Below are positions 7,904 through 16,445 of a stretch of 34,694 nt of DNA, one piece after another. A program made the position numbers and the translations under genes. The stretch's first letter is position 1, and each line of letters starts with the position of its first letter. Below the pieces are notes generated by a model. It saw only the letters and a list, made by a program, of their open reading frames with translations. It did no database searches and was not told where the DNA came from. Source of the DNA: an uncultured Acetatifactor sp. (GTDB taxonomy: Bacteria; Bacillota; Clostridia; Lachnospirales; Lachnospiraceae); contig CAJUAB010000042.1 of the NCBI GenBank assembly GCA_910583845.1, positions 1-34,694 on the forward strand, written 5' to 3'.

Positions 7904-8040
7904 TTGCGAAACCCTGCCCCAAGTGGCAGGAATGGACAATATATACAAAAACAGCCTGGACTGGACTGTTCAAAACCAAAAACGGAAATCAGGGTGTACT
8001 CTCTTCTCGTGTACATGATCAAAAATGTCCGTTTTCCCAT
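7904..8040 (+). repeat. Dispersed intergenic element, copy A
   Basis: This non-coding stretch begins TTGCGAAACCCTG and carries CAATATATAC at 7937-7946 and ATGATCAAAAATGTCCG at 8015-8031. The first part recurs at 12413-12460. Both ends recur in the same order, inverted, at 29141-28978. The gene-free interval 7691-8452 therefore holds the maf promoter, this element and the cluster of GGGTATATA units; the open frames in it have no convincing start signals. Confidence 0.65.
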
Positions 8041-8077
8041 GGGCGTATGTGGAATATTCTGTTCCGGACAGAGGCCG

Positions 8078-8325
8078 GGGTATATATAAAAAAATTACTT
8101 CCCAATACCCTGCCCGGAGTCCCTGGGGGCAAAAAGCAGCTTTTTTCCAGCATATCAGGGTATATACAGAAAAAATATGTGCCAGTACCCCGCTGATCGC
8201 AAAAAAGTGGATATGGAGCGACAATTTTTCTGTATATACCCTGTTTAACCATACAAACTGAGCAAAAAGGGGAGAACTTACGAAACGGCGGGGTACTGCG
8301 GAACAATTATTTTATATATACCCTG
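8078..8325. repeat. Cluster of four GGGTATATA...TACCC units
   Basis: Units of about 36 bp start GGGTATATA and end near (A)TACCC. They lie at 8078-8112 and 8157-8193 in one orientation and at 8207-8243 and 8288-8325 in the opposite one. Units 2 and 3 share a 19-bp perfect inverted repeat (CAGGGTATATACAGAAAAA at 8156-8174 against 8225-8243). The two outer spacings are similar (79 and 81 bp). Each unit can also fold on itself through its GGGTAT/ATACCC ends. No gene function is assigned. Confidence 0.7.
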
Positions 8326-8452
8326 CTGGATCAAATGATGATCAAAATATAGCGGCCTGCGCGGGGGGAGGGGCTGCGACAAACCGCAACTGTATGCCCT
8401 GAGGAAATCGCTGCCGGATTTGGACAGAGCCTGCCACTGATTCAGGTACGCT

Positions 8453-10594
8453 TCAGCGATGCGTCTCCGGCACAAAACGCCGCCCCCCGCTCTCCGGTTC
8501 CCCGGCTGCCTCCATGGCCTCCCGCTTCGCCTCCGCACAAAAATATTCCTGGGAGATAAACCGCTCCTTTCCTCTCTTGTCCACTTTCGCGTAAGTACCG
8601 TCCGGCTGTAAGATCTGGGCCTTGACATTGTCCCGCAGCTGGGCACTCAGGATATCCCGCAGCTTCTCCTTCAGTTCCGGCTCCTCCACGGGGAACAGGA
8701 TCTCCACCCGCCGTTCCAGGTTACGGGGCATCCAGTCCGCGCTGCCGCAGTAAATCTCCTCATTTTCCCCGTTCAGAAAATAGAATATCCTGCTGTGTTC
8801 CAGGAAATTGCCCACAATGGACCGCACCGTGATATTTTCGCTGACATCCGGAATCCCGGTTTGCAGACAGCAGATTCCCCGGACAATCAGATCGATCCGC
8901 ACTCCCGCGCAGCTGGCTTCATACAAAGCCGCAATCACATCCTTGTCGCACAGGGAATTCATCTTTGCGATAATATGCGCCTCCTTGCCCGCTCTGGCAT
9001 AGTCCGCCTCCCTGCCGATCAGATGCAGGAAACGGTCTTTCAGCCACAGAGGGGCCAGGGACAGCTTGTTCCATCCCAAGGGCTCCGAATAGCCGCTGAG
9101 CATATTGAACACCGCTGTGGCATCTTCTCCGATCATCTCATTGCAGGTGAGCAGCCCCACATCCGTGTACAGCCTGGCAGTGGCATCGTTGTAATTGCCT
9201 GTGCCCAGATGCACATACCTGCGGATGCCGTCCTCCTCCCGGCGCACCACCAGCGTAATCTTGCTGTGGGTTTTCAGTCCCACCAGGCCATAGATCACAT
9301 GGCAGCCCGCCTTCTCCAGCATCTTGGCCCAGACAATATTGTTCTCCTCGTCAAAACGGGCCTTAAGCTCCACCAGCACGGAGACCTGCTTACCGTTTTC
9401 CGCCGCCTGGGCCAGCGCCGCTATGATGGGGGAATGGCCGCTGACCCGGTACAGAGTCTGTTTGATCGCCAGCACCTGAGGGTCCCGGGCCGCCTGACGT
9501 ATGAAATCCACCACCGGCGTAAAGGTCTGATACGGGTGATGCAGCAAAATATCTCCCTCTCTGATTTTGGCAAAGATGTCACAGCCAGAAGGCAGCCGGG
9601 GCACCTGCTGGGGTTCATACCCCGGTGTTTTCAGCCTCTCAAAGCCTTCCAGCCCATACATTTTCATCAAAAAAGTCAGATCCAGAGGTCCGTCTATGAG
9701 ATAGAGATTCTGCTCTCCCATATGCAGTTCTTTCCGGATAATCTTAAGAAGACGCCTGTCGATATCACTTTCCACCTCAAGACGGATCACCTCGCCCCAC
9801 TGTCTCTTTTTCAGCTGCTTTTCGATCTCTTTGAGCAGATCTGCCGCCTCATCCTCCTCTATGCTCAGATCCGCGTTGCGCATAATGCGGAAAGGATGAG
9901 CGCAGATCACATTATAATTCAGGAACAGCTTATGGATGTTCCGCTCGATGACCTCCTCCAGAAGAATCACTTTCAGGGGGCCTTCCCCGTCCTCCGTTGT
10001 CTCTCTGGGCAGCTGGATGATCCGCGGCAGTACGCTGGGGACCTGCACCGTGGCAAACTCCAGGACCTCCGGTTTGTGCTTTTTCTCCACCAGCGCGCCG
10101 ATATTCAGGGATTTGTTTCGGATCAGCGGAAAAGGCCGGGAGGAATCCACCGCCATGGGAGTCAGCACCGGATATACATTCTCCTCAAAATACCGGTCAA
10201 TATAGGCTCCCTCTTCCCGGGTCAGGAGTTCGTGCTGACGGATCACCAGAAGCCCTTCCTTCTCCAGAAGAGGAAGCAGGCTTCGGTTGTAGGTTGAGTA
10301 CTGGAGATTGACCAGTTCATGAATCGCCTGATCTATTTTTTCCAATTGTTCCTGAGCGGTCATTCCGGCAATGTCCTTTTTGCTGTAACCCGCGTTCACC
10401 ATGTCTTTCAGCGACGCCACCCGCACCATGAAAAACTCATCCAGATTGGACGCGGTAATGCTCAGAAATTTCAGTCTCTCAAACAGCGGATTAGTCTTAT
10501 CCCTCGCCTCGCTGAGTACCCGGTGGTTGAAAAGAATCCAGCTCAGTTCCCGGTTATAATAATATTTGGGATTCGTAAAATCTGTCTCTGCCAT
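8453..10594 (-). CDS. ppk1: Polyphosphate kinase 1
   Basis: This gene encodes the enzyme (EC 2.7.4.1) that reversibly polymerises the gamma-phosphate of ATP into inorganic polyphosphate, usually at the inner membrane face. The 713-residue product matches the usual PPK1 length. It begins YYNRELSWILFNHRVL (N domain) and has TASNLDEFFMVRVA, HHPYQTFTPV near residue 353, and GLKTHSKITLVVRRE with the autophosphorylated His at about 443. VHLGTGNYND and a second His region follow in the C-terminal phospholipase D-like domains. The start at 10594 is chosen because TGGAGG precedes it by 8 nt; the longer frame from 10654 runs into the tandem repeat and lacks a site. It is downstream of ppx on the same strand. 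Confidence 0.96.
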   Translation of the reverse strand: MAETDFTNPKYYYNRELSWILFNHRVLSEARDKTNPLFERLKFLSITASNLDEFFMVRVASLKDMVNAGYSKKDIAGMTAQEQLEKIDQAIHELVNLQYSTYNRSLLPLLEKEGLLVIRQHELLTREEGAYIDRYFEENVYPVLTPMAVDSSRPFPLIRNKSLNIGALVEKKHKPEVLEFATVQVPSVLPRIIQLPRETTEDGEGPLKVILLEEVIERNIHKLFLNYNVICAHPFRIMRNADLSIEEDEAADLLKEIEKQLKKRQWGEVIRLEVESDIDRRLLKIIRKELHMGEQNLYLIDGPLDLTFLMKMYGLEGFERLKTPGYEPQQVPRLPSGCDIFAKIREGDILLHHPYQTFTPVVDFIRQAARDPQVLAIKQTLYRVSGHSPIIAALAQAAENGKQVSVLVELKARFDEENNIVWAKMLEKAGCHVIYGLVGLKTHSKITLVVRREEDGIRRYVHLGTGNYNDATARLYTDVGLLTCNEMIGEDATAVFNMLSGYSEPLGWNKLSLAPLWLKDRFLHLIGREADYARAGKEAHIIAKMNSLCDKDVIAALYEASCAGVRIDLIVRGICCLQTGIPDVSENITVRSIVGNFLEHSRIFYFLNGENEEIYCGSADWMPRNLERRVEILFPVEEPELKEKLRDILSAQLRDNVKAQILQPDGTYAKVDKRGKERFISQEYFCAEAKREAMEAAGEPESGGRRFVPETHR

Positions 10595-10610
10595 AACTAA
10601 CGCCTCCATA

Positions 10611-10810
10611 TATAGTTCCGCCGCTTCCCCCGTGGCGCTGATCCGGTGACACACTTCCGGCCCCTCCGGCGTCCGGAATTGCGTCAGCGCGCCACTGGAG
10701 AATCGGCTGTTATAGTTCCGCCGCTTCCCCCGTGGCGCTGATCCGGTGACACATTTCCGGCCGCTCCGGCGTCCGGAAATGCGTCAGCGCGCCACTGGAG
10801 AATCGGCTGT
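10611..10810. repeat. Tandem duplication of a 100-bp hairpin unit between ppx and ppk1
   Basis: Bases 10611-10710 and 10711-10810 are direct copies differing at three positions. Inside each copy GTGGCGCTGA pairs with TCAGCGCGCCAC (a 2-nt bulge) and TTCCGG pairs with CCGGAA further in, giving a long nested stem-loop. The pair fills 200 of the 232 bp between the ppx stop and the ppk1 start and ends about 17 bp before the ppk1 start codon. Confidence 0.95.
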
Positions 10811-10826
10811 TTGTTTTGCCCGTCTT

Positions 10827-12377
10827 CTACATAGGCTTCTTCTGCTTGATAACCGGCTGAACGCTGAAAACCTCCTGAAAGAAATCAGCCCTGTCCTCAA
10901 AAATCCCCCGCTCCAGCGTGATATCCTCCGGCGTCTCCACCATCAGCACCAGCTGATCCTCCTTCAGAGTCGCCTTGACGCCTTTCAGCTTTTGCTTGTG
11001 GCTCCGGTCCAGGGCGTTGGCAATCCGCAGGATGGCCGTCAGCTTGGCCACCGTCAGGTAAGCGTTCTCAGTAAGGGCGGTTCCGGACGCTTTCATCTGA
11101 TCATAATAAATGAAAGGCGTATGATTGAAACGCACCACGCTGGCCACTGTCTCCCGCTCCACATGAGACAGGCCGATCATCTCCGTGGCCATGATGATCT
11201 GATAGGAGGTCTCTCCGATATTCACCATGCTGATATATTTCCCGCAGTCGTGGAGCATGGCGGCCAGCTGTAGGTACAGCCGCTCCCGCTTTCCCATGCC
11301 GTGTACCTTTTTCATACTGTCAAAAATGGTCAGCGTGATGTTCTCCAGCGTCTCCGCCCGCTTGCGGCTGCCCTGGTAGCGTTTGCTGATGTTCATGGCA
11401 CATGCCAGAATATCCCGGTTAAAATCATGCCCGCTGGACAGCAGCCGGTTCTGCTGGGCATACTCATAGGCCATACCGTCGCTGAGTGTCACGCCGGGCG
11501 CCCAGATCTGCTGCGCTCCCGTGAGTTTCATGATCCGTTTCATGATGCAGGCGCTGATAAAAGTCAGATTGACCGCTTCCTCCGGAAGATCCAGCATACG
11601 CACGATCTCCGCCATGGGCCTGGTGCGCAGCTGCTGGACGAACTGCTCGTAGTCCCCCAGATTGACCAGCTCGTTTTTCCGTCCCGCGCTGGCCGCTTTT
11701 TTGCCTACCCACACCGACAGATAATCATCCACCACAATGATCGTCCTGATTTCCCGGTCTTTCAGATACAGCTTTTTATAGGTGGCCAGCTGGGCGCTGA
11801 CAATCTCGTCAATCAGCACCTCCCTCTGACTGCTGCGGGTGTTCATATGGTGCAGCAGTTCCTGGAGACGCAGTACGCCGAGCCGCAGGTTCTGCGTGGA
11901 AACCAGCGTATCGTTGTCAAAGAGGGAAATCTGGATGCTGCCTCCGCCGATGTCCACGATGGCCGTCCCCTCCCCGATCACAGACTGAAAGATTTCCCCC
12001 CGGAAAGCGATGGCCTTGTAGTCCAGAAAGCGCTGCTCCGAATTGCTCAGCACCTCCACCTTGATGCCTGTGCGCTGGCGTATCTGATCCAGCACAATAT
12101 CCGTATTCTTGATCTCCCGGATGGCGCTGGTTCCGTAAGCCCTGTAACTGGTCACCTTATAGGAATCCAGGATCTGCGCGAACTCTGACAGCACCCGGCA
12201 CAGCTCGTCCATTTTTTCATGGCTGATCTTGCCGCTGCCGTAGGACTCGCTGCCCAGATCCACCCTCTGCCGGATATGCTCGATGACTTTTCCCTGGCTT
12301 TTTCCGGAAAATTCAAAAATCTTCATGGAAAGCTCAAAGCTCCCCACATCTATCGCTGCAAATGTTTTTACGGCCAC
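10827..12377 (-). CDS. ppx: Ppx/GppA-family phosphatase with C-terminal HD domain
   Basis: This gene encodes a probable exopolyphosphatase, releasing Pi from polyphosphate, or a (p)ppGpp-related phosphatase. The 516-residue protein has the actin-like ATPase fold of the family: FAAIDVGSFELSMKIFEF at about residues 6-23, YGTSAIREIKN near 81-91 and EGTAIVDIGGGSIQISLF near 136-153. A C-terminal HD-type domain has AAMLHDCGKYI. The common DxGSNS-type phosphate loop is changed to DVGSFEL, so activity may differ from E. coli Ppx. The start codon is GTG, preceded by AAAAGGAG. Being next to ppk1 supports a polyphosphate role. Ppx versus GppA cannot be settled from sequence alone. Confidence 0.88.
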   Translation of the reverse strand: MAVKTFAAIDVGSFELSMKIFEFSGKSQGKVIEHIRQRVDLGSESYGSGKISHEKMDELCRVLSEFAQILDSYKVTSYRAYGTSAIREIKNTDIVLDQIRQRTGIKVEVLSNSEQRFLDYKAIAFRGEIFQSVIGEGTAIVDIGGGSIQISLFDNDTLVSTQNLRLGVLRLQELLHHMNTRSSQREVLIDEIVSAQLATYKKLYLKDREIRTIIVVDDYLSVWVGKKAASAGRKNELVNLGDYEQFVQQLRTRPMAEIVRMLDLPEEAVNLTFISACIMKRIMKLTGAQQIWAPGVTLSDGMAYEYAQQNRLLSSGHDFNRDILACAMNISKRYQGSRKRAETLENITLTIFDSMKKVHGMGKRERLYLQLAAMLHDCGKYISMVNIGETSYQIIMATEMIGLSHVERETVASVVRFNHTPFIYYDQMKASGTALTENAYLTVAKLTAILRIANALDRSHKQKLKGVKATLKEDQLVLMVETPEDITLERGIFEDRADFFQEVFSVQPVIKQKKPM

Positions 12378-12410
12378 TTTTTTCTCCTTTTACACATACA
12401 ATCGTTTGCC

Positions 12411-12460
12411 GATTGCGAAACCCTGTCCGCAAGTGACAAGGATGGTCAATATATACAAGA
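12411..12460 (+). repeat. Dispersed intergenic element, partial copy B
   Basis: GATTGCGAAACCCTGTCCGC and the following bases up to CAATATATACAAGAAC match the first part of copy A at 7904 and the palindromic core of copy C at 29104-29146. The second half of copies A and C (ATGATCAA...TGTCCG) is absent here. It lies between the DUF815 stop and the ppx start, upstream of a 14-bp palindrome AAGCAAATTTGCTT near 12471. Confidence 0.6.
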
Positions 12461-12516
12461 ACGGGCTCGGAAGCAAATTTGCTTTGCAAATGAACTTCAG
12501 CTGTTTCCATCTCCCT

Positions 12517-13812
12517 TTATAACTGCATCCCCAGAATGTAGTCGATAAACTGCTGGGCGCTTCGACCGGAAAGGCCGCTGTGAGCCAGTTCCCATTTGCC
12601 TGCCTCGGCCAGCAGCTGCTGCCGCTCCATCTTCACCCCGCAGCGCTCCGCCAGCGTGATGACGATATTCTGAAACTCCCTGGGAGTGGGAGAGCCAAAA
12701 TAAATCGTGACGCCGAACCGGTACACCAAAGACAGCTTCTCCTGCACCGTGTCGCTGGTGTGCATGTCCTGCCGGATCTCCTCCTTGTCGCTGAAATTCT
12801 CCCGGATCAGGTGCCGCCGGTTGGAGGTGGCGTAAATCAGGATGTTCTCCGGCTTTTTCTCCAGTCCCCCCTCGATGACGGCTTTCAGGTATTTGTACTC
12901 CGTCTCATGCTCCTCAAAACTCAGATCATCCATATAAATGATAAATTTGTAATTCCTGTTTTTGATCTGGCTGATACATTCCTGCAAATCCCGGAACTGG
13001 TGCTTGTAAATCTCAATAATCCGCAGGCCCCGGTCATAGTAGGCATTGGCAATGGCCTTGATGCAGGAGGATTTGCCTGTGCCCGCGTCTCCGAAAAGCA
13101 GACAGTTGTTGGCCTTGCGTCCCGCCACAAAGGCCTCCGTATTGTCCACCAGCTTTTGCTTGGGAATTTCATAGCCCACCAGGTCCTCCAGACGCACATG
13201 GGCAATGTTCAGAATGGGACGGATTTCCACATGCCCCTGCTCGTCGCGGCACACTCTGAACGACTTGTGCAGACCGAATCTGCCCACGCCGTACTCCTTA
13301 TAAAACTGGGTCAGGGTATCCTTCATCTCCCCGGCCGTGGCGTCATGGCAGAAACGTTCCGCAAGTTCGCAGATCCGGGCACAGATCCGCGTGTTATAGA
13401 CCTTGCTCTCCTGACGGCTGCTGACATAGTCCTCCACCAGCGCCCACTCCGGAACATTAAGGAGTTCTGTCATCGGAGCGAAATCATAGTCATAGAATTC
13501 CTTGAAAATCCCGATATCATGCAAGGCGGCCTGATTGATTGTCCCCTCTATATTTCCCCGGATCTCACAGCCGCAGCTGTAACTGTTCTCATTGTTCACC
13601 AACAGATTGGCCAGATAGCAGTGCCACAGATTTCCGTGAAAACCGTAATTGCCCGCCTGCTCGATCAGACCGTGAATACACTGATACAGCAGCGCCGCCA
13701 GATCCTCCCGATTATAATATGCATCGTCATAATGCTTCATGAGCCAGGTCACATCGAAAAGGAGCTTCTCCCCTTCCGGATTCCTGTATACAATTAACTC
13801 CTGTTCCCTCAT
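12517..13812 (-). CDS. DUF815 AAA-type ATP-binding protein
   Basis: This gene encodes a 431-residue cytoplasmic P-loop ATPase. The N-terminal half (1-215) has no recognised motif apart from several His/Cys residues. The ATPase part has Walker A FGDAGTGKSS (240-249), Walker B FIIYMDDLSFE (290-300) and YATSNRRHLI as sensor I. This order matches DUF815 proteins, whose cellular role is not established. The start at 13812 follows GAGAGGGCAGGT; the frame is open upstream to 14013 but that part lacks family-like sequence and a binding site. It precedes ppx by 139 bp, with element copy B between them, and follows pheA by 218 bp. Co-transcription with ppx-ppk1 is possible. Confidence 0.88.
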   Translation of the reverse strand: MREQELIVYRNPEGEKLLFDVTWLMKHYDDAYYNREDLAALLYQCIHGLIEQAGNYGFHGNLWHCYLANLLVNNENSYSCGCEIRGNIEGTINQAALHDIGIFKEFYDYDFAPMTELLNVPEWALVEDYVSSRQESKVYNTRICARICELAERFCHDATAGEMKDTLTQFYKEYGVGRFGLHKSFRVCRDEQGHVEIRPILNIAHVRLEDLVGYEIPKQKLVDNTEAFVAGRKANNCLLFGDAGTGKSSCIKAIANAYYDRGLRIIEIYKHQFRDLQECISQIKNRNYKFIIYMDDLSFEEHETEYKYLKAVIEGGLEKKPENILIYATSNRRHLIRENFSDKEEIRQDMHTSDTVQEKLSLVYRFGVTIYFGSPTPREFQNIVITLAERCGVKMERQQLLAEAGKWELAHSGLSGRSAQQFIDYILGMQL

Positions 13813-14030
13813 ACCTGCCCTCTCTCCCGCAAAGTATCCCTCCGCCCGGGCTTTGGGAAATTGCGCCTCTTTATGTATTTCTTTCCCGCCGTTGTACCGA
13901 TTCCATTCTGTGCAGCAGGCCCCTCCGGGCTCCCGTTGGCCTGCGTTGTTGTTGCCGGAAAGCGAATCCGCCGGCCTCGTCTCCGTCCTGCCGATGAAAC
14001 CGGGAATCTGCATGGCGCGGTACGACAGCC

Positions 14031-15155
14031 TCAGTAATTTCCCAGAATCTTCATGTTCCGGGCCTCGTCCCGCAGTCCCCGCAGCGCGTTCTTCACGGCG
14101 CTGTCCGCCAGATTTCCCTCAAAATCAATGAAAAAGCGATACTCCCAGCTGCGGTCCTCGATGGGCCTGCTCTCAATCCTGCACAGATTCAGATTGTTGT
14201 AGATAAAATGGGACAGCATATGATACAGCGAGCCGCTCTGATGGGGCAGTTCGAAACAGATGCTGACCTTCCCCGCGTCCTTCCTGAAAATCTTCTGGTT
14301 GGTCACAATGATAAACCGGGTGGAATTGTCCTTCTCCTGATTGATGCCCTCACACAGCACATTAAGCCCATAAACTTTCGCCGCGTACTCGCTGGCGATG
14401 GCGGCCTGGGAACGGTCTCCCTCGTCAGCCACTTTTCTGGCGGCAAAGGCATTGTTCTGCATACTGATCTGCCTCCAGTCATGCCCGGCCAGGAAACGGC
14501 TGCTCTGCATCAGCGACTGCGGATGGCTGTACACGGTCCGGATATCCTCCAACTCCGCCCCCGGCACCCCCAGCAGGCAATGGTTGATCTGCAAAATCTG
14601 CTCCCCCACGATATAATTTTCAAACTCCACCAGCAGATCGTATATCTCGCTGACAATACCCGCGGTACTGTTCTCAATGGGCAGCACCGCGAAGTCCGCT
14701 CTTCCCTCGTCAATGGCGCTCATGGCGTCCCGGAACGTATCCACGTGAAGGCTCTGTATCCGTTCCCCGAAATACTGTGTCATGGCTGCCTGAGAATAAG
14801 CCCCCTCCGCCCCCTGGAACACCACTCTGGCCTCTTTGGTATCCAGCTCTCCCACTTCGATAAAGGGAAGCCTGCCCATGCTGCCGTGCCGCGCCAGCAG
14901 CTGATACTGGAGTTTGCGGCTCATGGACATGATCTGCTCAAACAGCTCCTCCACGCCGTGGCTGTTGAAATCATTATGCGTCAGAGACTTGACTTTTGCC
15001 AGCTTCTCCATCTCCCGCTGCCGGTCAAACACCTTCTTGCCCGTCTCGATCTTATACGCCGCCACCTGGCCGCAGATTTCCATCCGCTGCTCATACAGGC
15101 TGACGATCTGCCGGTCTATGTCATCGATTTGCCCCCGCAGTTCCAATAAATCCAT
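14031..15155 (-). CDS. pheA: Bifunctional chorismate mutase / prephenate dehydratase
   Basis: This gene encodes the two steps from chorismate to phenylpyruvate in phenylalanine synthesis. The 374-residue protein has an AroQ-type chorismate mutase domain at 1-90 (DLLELRGQIDDIDRQIVSLYEQR, helical). The prephenate dehydratase domain spans about 105-285, with FQGAEGAYSQAA, LPIENSTAGIV and NSTRFIIV. A C-terminal ACT domain has SGSLYHMLSHF and CRIESRPI, the ESRP motif of phenylalanine binding, so feedback inhibition is expected. The start at 15155 follows CGGAGGA; the open frame upstream to 15266 crosses the promoter and is not used. It is transcribed from a promoter overlapping the divergent DUF5050 promoter. 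Confidence 0.96.
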   Translation of the reverse strand: MDLLELRGQIDDIDRQIVSLYEQRMEICGQVAAYKIETGKKVFDRQREMEKLAKVKSLTHNDFNSHGVEELFEQIMSMSRKLQYQLLARHGSMGRLPFIEVGELDTKEARVVFQGAEGAYSQAAMTQYFGERIQSLHVDTFRDAMSAIDEGRADFAVLPIENSTAGIVSEIYDLLVEFENYIVGEQILQINHCLLGVPGAELEDIRTVYSHPQSLMQSSRFLAGHDWRQISMQNNAFAARKVADEGDRSQAAIASEYAAKVYGLNVLCEGINQEKDNSTRFIIVTNQKIFRKDAGKVSICFELPHQSGSLYHMLSHFIYNNLNLCRIESRPIEDRSWEYRFFIDFEGNLADSAVKNALRGLRDEARNMKILGNY

Positions 15156-15231
15156 ATTTTTTCCTCCGTCTGTGTATACACGAGTCTCCCGTTCCGAAGC
15201 GTTCCGGCCCCGCGGAAGCCATATCAGATTT

Positions 15232-15260
15232 ATATTACTCCAAAACCCCCTTGATCGCAA
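15232..15260 (-). promoter_or_regulatory. Promoter of pheA
   Basis: On the minus strand TTGCGA (15255-15260) and TAATAT (15232-15237) are spaced by 17 bp, 77 bp upstream of the pheA start. Its -35 box overlaps the -35 box of the divergent DUF5050 promoter by two bases. No T-box or phenylalanine leader peptide was recognised in the short leader. Confidence 0.6.
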
Positions 15261-15280
15261 GACCAACTATATGATATATT
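15251..15280 (+). promoter_or_regulatory. Promoter of the DUF5050 gene
   Basis: TTGATC (15251-15256) and TATATT (15275-15280) are separated by 18 bp, 40 bp before the start codon. It faces away from the pheA promoter and shares bases 15255-15256 with it. Confidence 0.6.
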
Positions 15281-15320
15281 CTATAGAAAGAGATTTTTAC
15301 CGCAAGGAGGTCTGTTTCGC

Positions 15321-16313
15321 ATGTCGAAAAAAGCAAAATATATCCTGATCATAACAGTGCTCGTTGCCCTGTTTGCCGCCCTGATTCTGGCAGGCTGGTA
15401 CTTTGGCCGGATACCCCCGAATCCCCCCGGCACGGTGGGGAACACCGCGGGCAACATCAACAATGCCGGCCTGTTCTGCGAGTCCGAGGGCATGGTATAC
15501 TTTTCCAATCCCCGGGACGGCGGCAGCCTCTACTCCATGACCGTGGACGAACAGAATATCACCAAGCTGGGCAATTCCACAGTCCGCAACATCCTGGCCG
15601 GCGGAAATTACCTGTATTATTTCCAGACCACCGCCTCCGGGGAGAGCGGACTTGGCTATGTCCGCAGCCGCAATTCCTTCAACCGCTGCCTGAAATCCGG
15701 CAAAGACGCCACCTCCATGGTAACGGATGTGGTGGTATCCGGGCAGCTTGTGGGCGATTACCTGTATCTGCTCACCGCCGGAGACCCCACTCCCGTCTTT
15801 TACAAGATGAAGACGGACAGAAGCGACAAACAGGTCCTGGCTGAGTATCAGGTAAATCCGGCCTGCGCCCGGGACGGCGTCATCTATTACAACGGCACAC
15901 AGAGCAACCACTATCTCTACACCTTAAGCACCAACGGAGATACCGTGTCGGAGCTGTGGGAGGGCAACCTCTGGTATCCCTGCCTGGACGGCAGCTATAT
16001 CTATTATCTGGACGTGGCCAACGACTACCGCCTGTGCCGGTACGATCTGAACCAGCAGGTGATCCAGGTCCTGACCAACGACCGTGTGGACTGCTTTAAT
16101 GTAGGGGGCGGCTTCGTCTACTACCAGCGCAATTCCGCCACCTCCCCGGCGCTGATGATGATGGGGGCGGACGGCTCCAACCCCACCGTGGTAGCCGAGG
16201 GCAATTACACCAACATCAATATGACCTCCCGGTATGTATACTTCCAGGAGTTTGGAGAGGACAGCTCCCTCTACCACTGTCCGCTGGGAGGAAGCGGTTA
16301 TAATGCCTTTTAA
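15321..16313 (+). CDS. Membrane-anchored DUF5050 protein, beta-propeller-like
   Basis: This gene encodes a 330-residue protein with an N-terminal membrane segment at about residues 7-26 after MSKKAK, no clear cleavage site, and a large exported part. From residue 50 onward it has repeating short units with aromatic pairs: GMVYFSN, NYLYYFQ, DYLYLL, GVIYYNG, SYIYYLD, GFVYYQR and RYVYFQE, spaced about 40-45 residues. This is the pattern of DUF5050 and related extracellular six-bladed propellers. It probably binds a ligand or partner outside the cell. The start follows CAAGGAGGT, a near-perfect site. It is monocistronic, bounded by its own promoter and the strong terminator at 16363. Confidence 0.85.
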   Translation: MSKKAKYILIITVLVALFAALILAGWYFGRIPPNPPGTVGNTAGNINNAGLFCESEGMVYFSNPRDGGSLYSMTVDEQNITKLGNSTVRNILAGGNYLYYFQTTASGESGLGYVRSRNSFNRCLKSGKDATSMVTDVVVSGQLVGDYLYLLTAGDPTPVFYKMKTDRSDKQVLAEYQVNPACARDGVIYYNGTQSNHYLYTLSTNGDTVSELWEGNLWYPCLDGSYIYYLDVANDYRLCRYDLNQQVIQVLTNDRVDCFNVGGGFVYYQRNSATSPALMMMGADGSNPTVVAEGNYTNINMTSRYVYFQEFGEDSSLYHCPLGGSGYNAF

Positions 16314-16362
16314 GTCACCTCCCTGCCGCGTTTCCGCAGCGGGAGCGCTCTTGGGATAAACC

Positions 16363-16409
16363 GACAAAAAAACTGCGGGGCGCAGATACAGGCCCCGCAG
16401 TTTTTTGTC
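16363..16409. terminator. Strong bidirectional terminator
   Basis: CTGCGGGGC and GCCCCGCAG form the GC core around a 10-nt loop. The stem extends through GACA6-7 and T6GTC on either side, so both strands have a T-run after the hairpin. It separates the convergent DUF5050 (+) and lipoprotein (-) genes. Confidence 0.92.
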
Positions 16410-16445
16410 TGGGAAATCCATCCGCTTCCCCATGCTGAAATCATT

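Noticed and set aside
7825..8306. Several 70-100 codon open frames on both strands before ppk1
   Set aside because: They overlap one another and the GGGTATATA units, lack ribosome binding sites and show no protein-like features.
10594..10654. Longer ppk1 start inside the tandem repeat
   Set aside because: The extra 20 residues come from the repeat unit and lack a ribosome binding site, while ATG 10594 has TGGAGG at good spacing.
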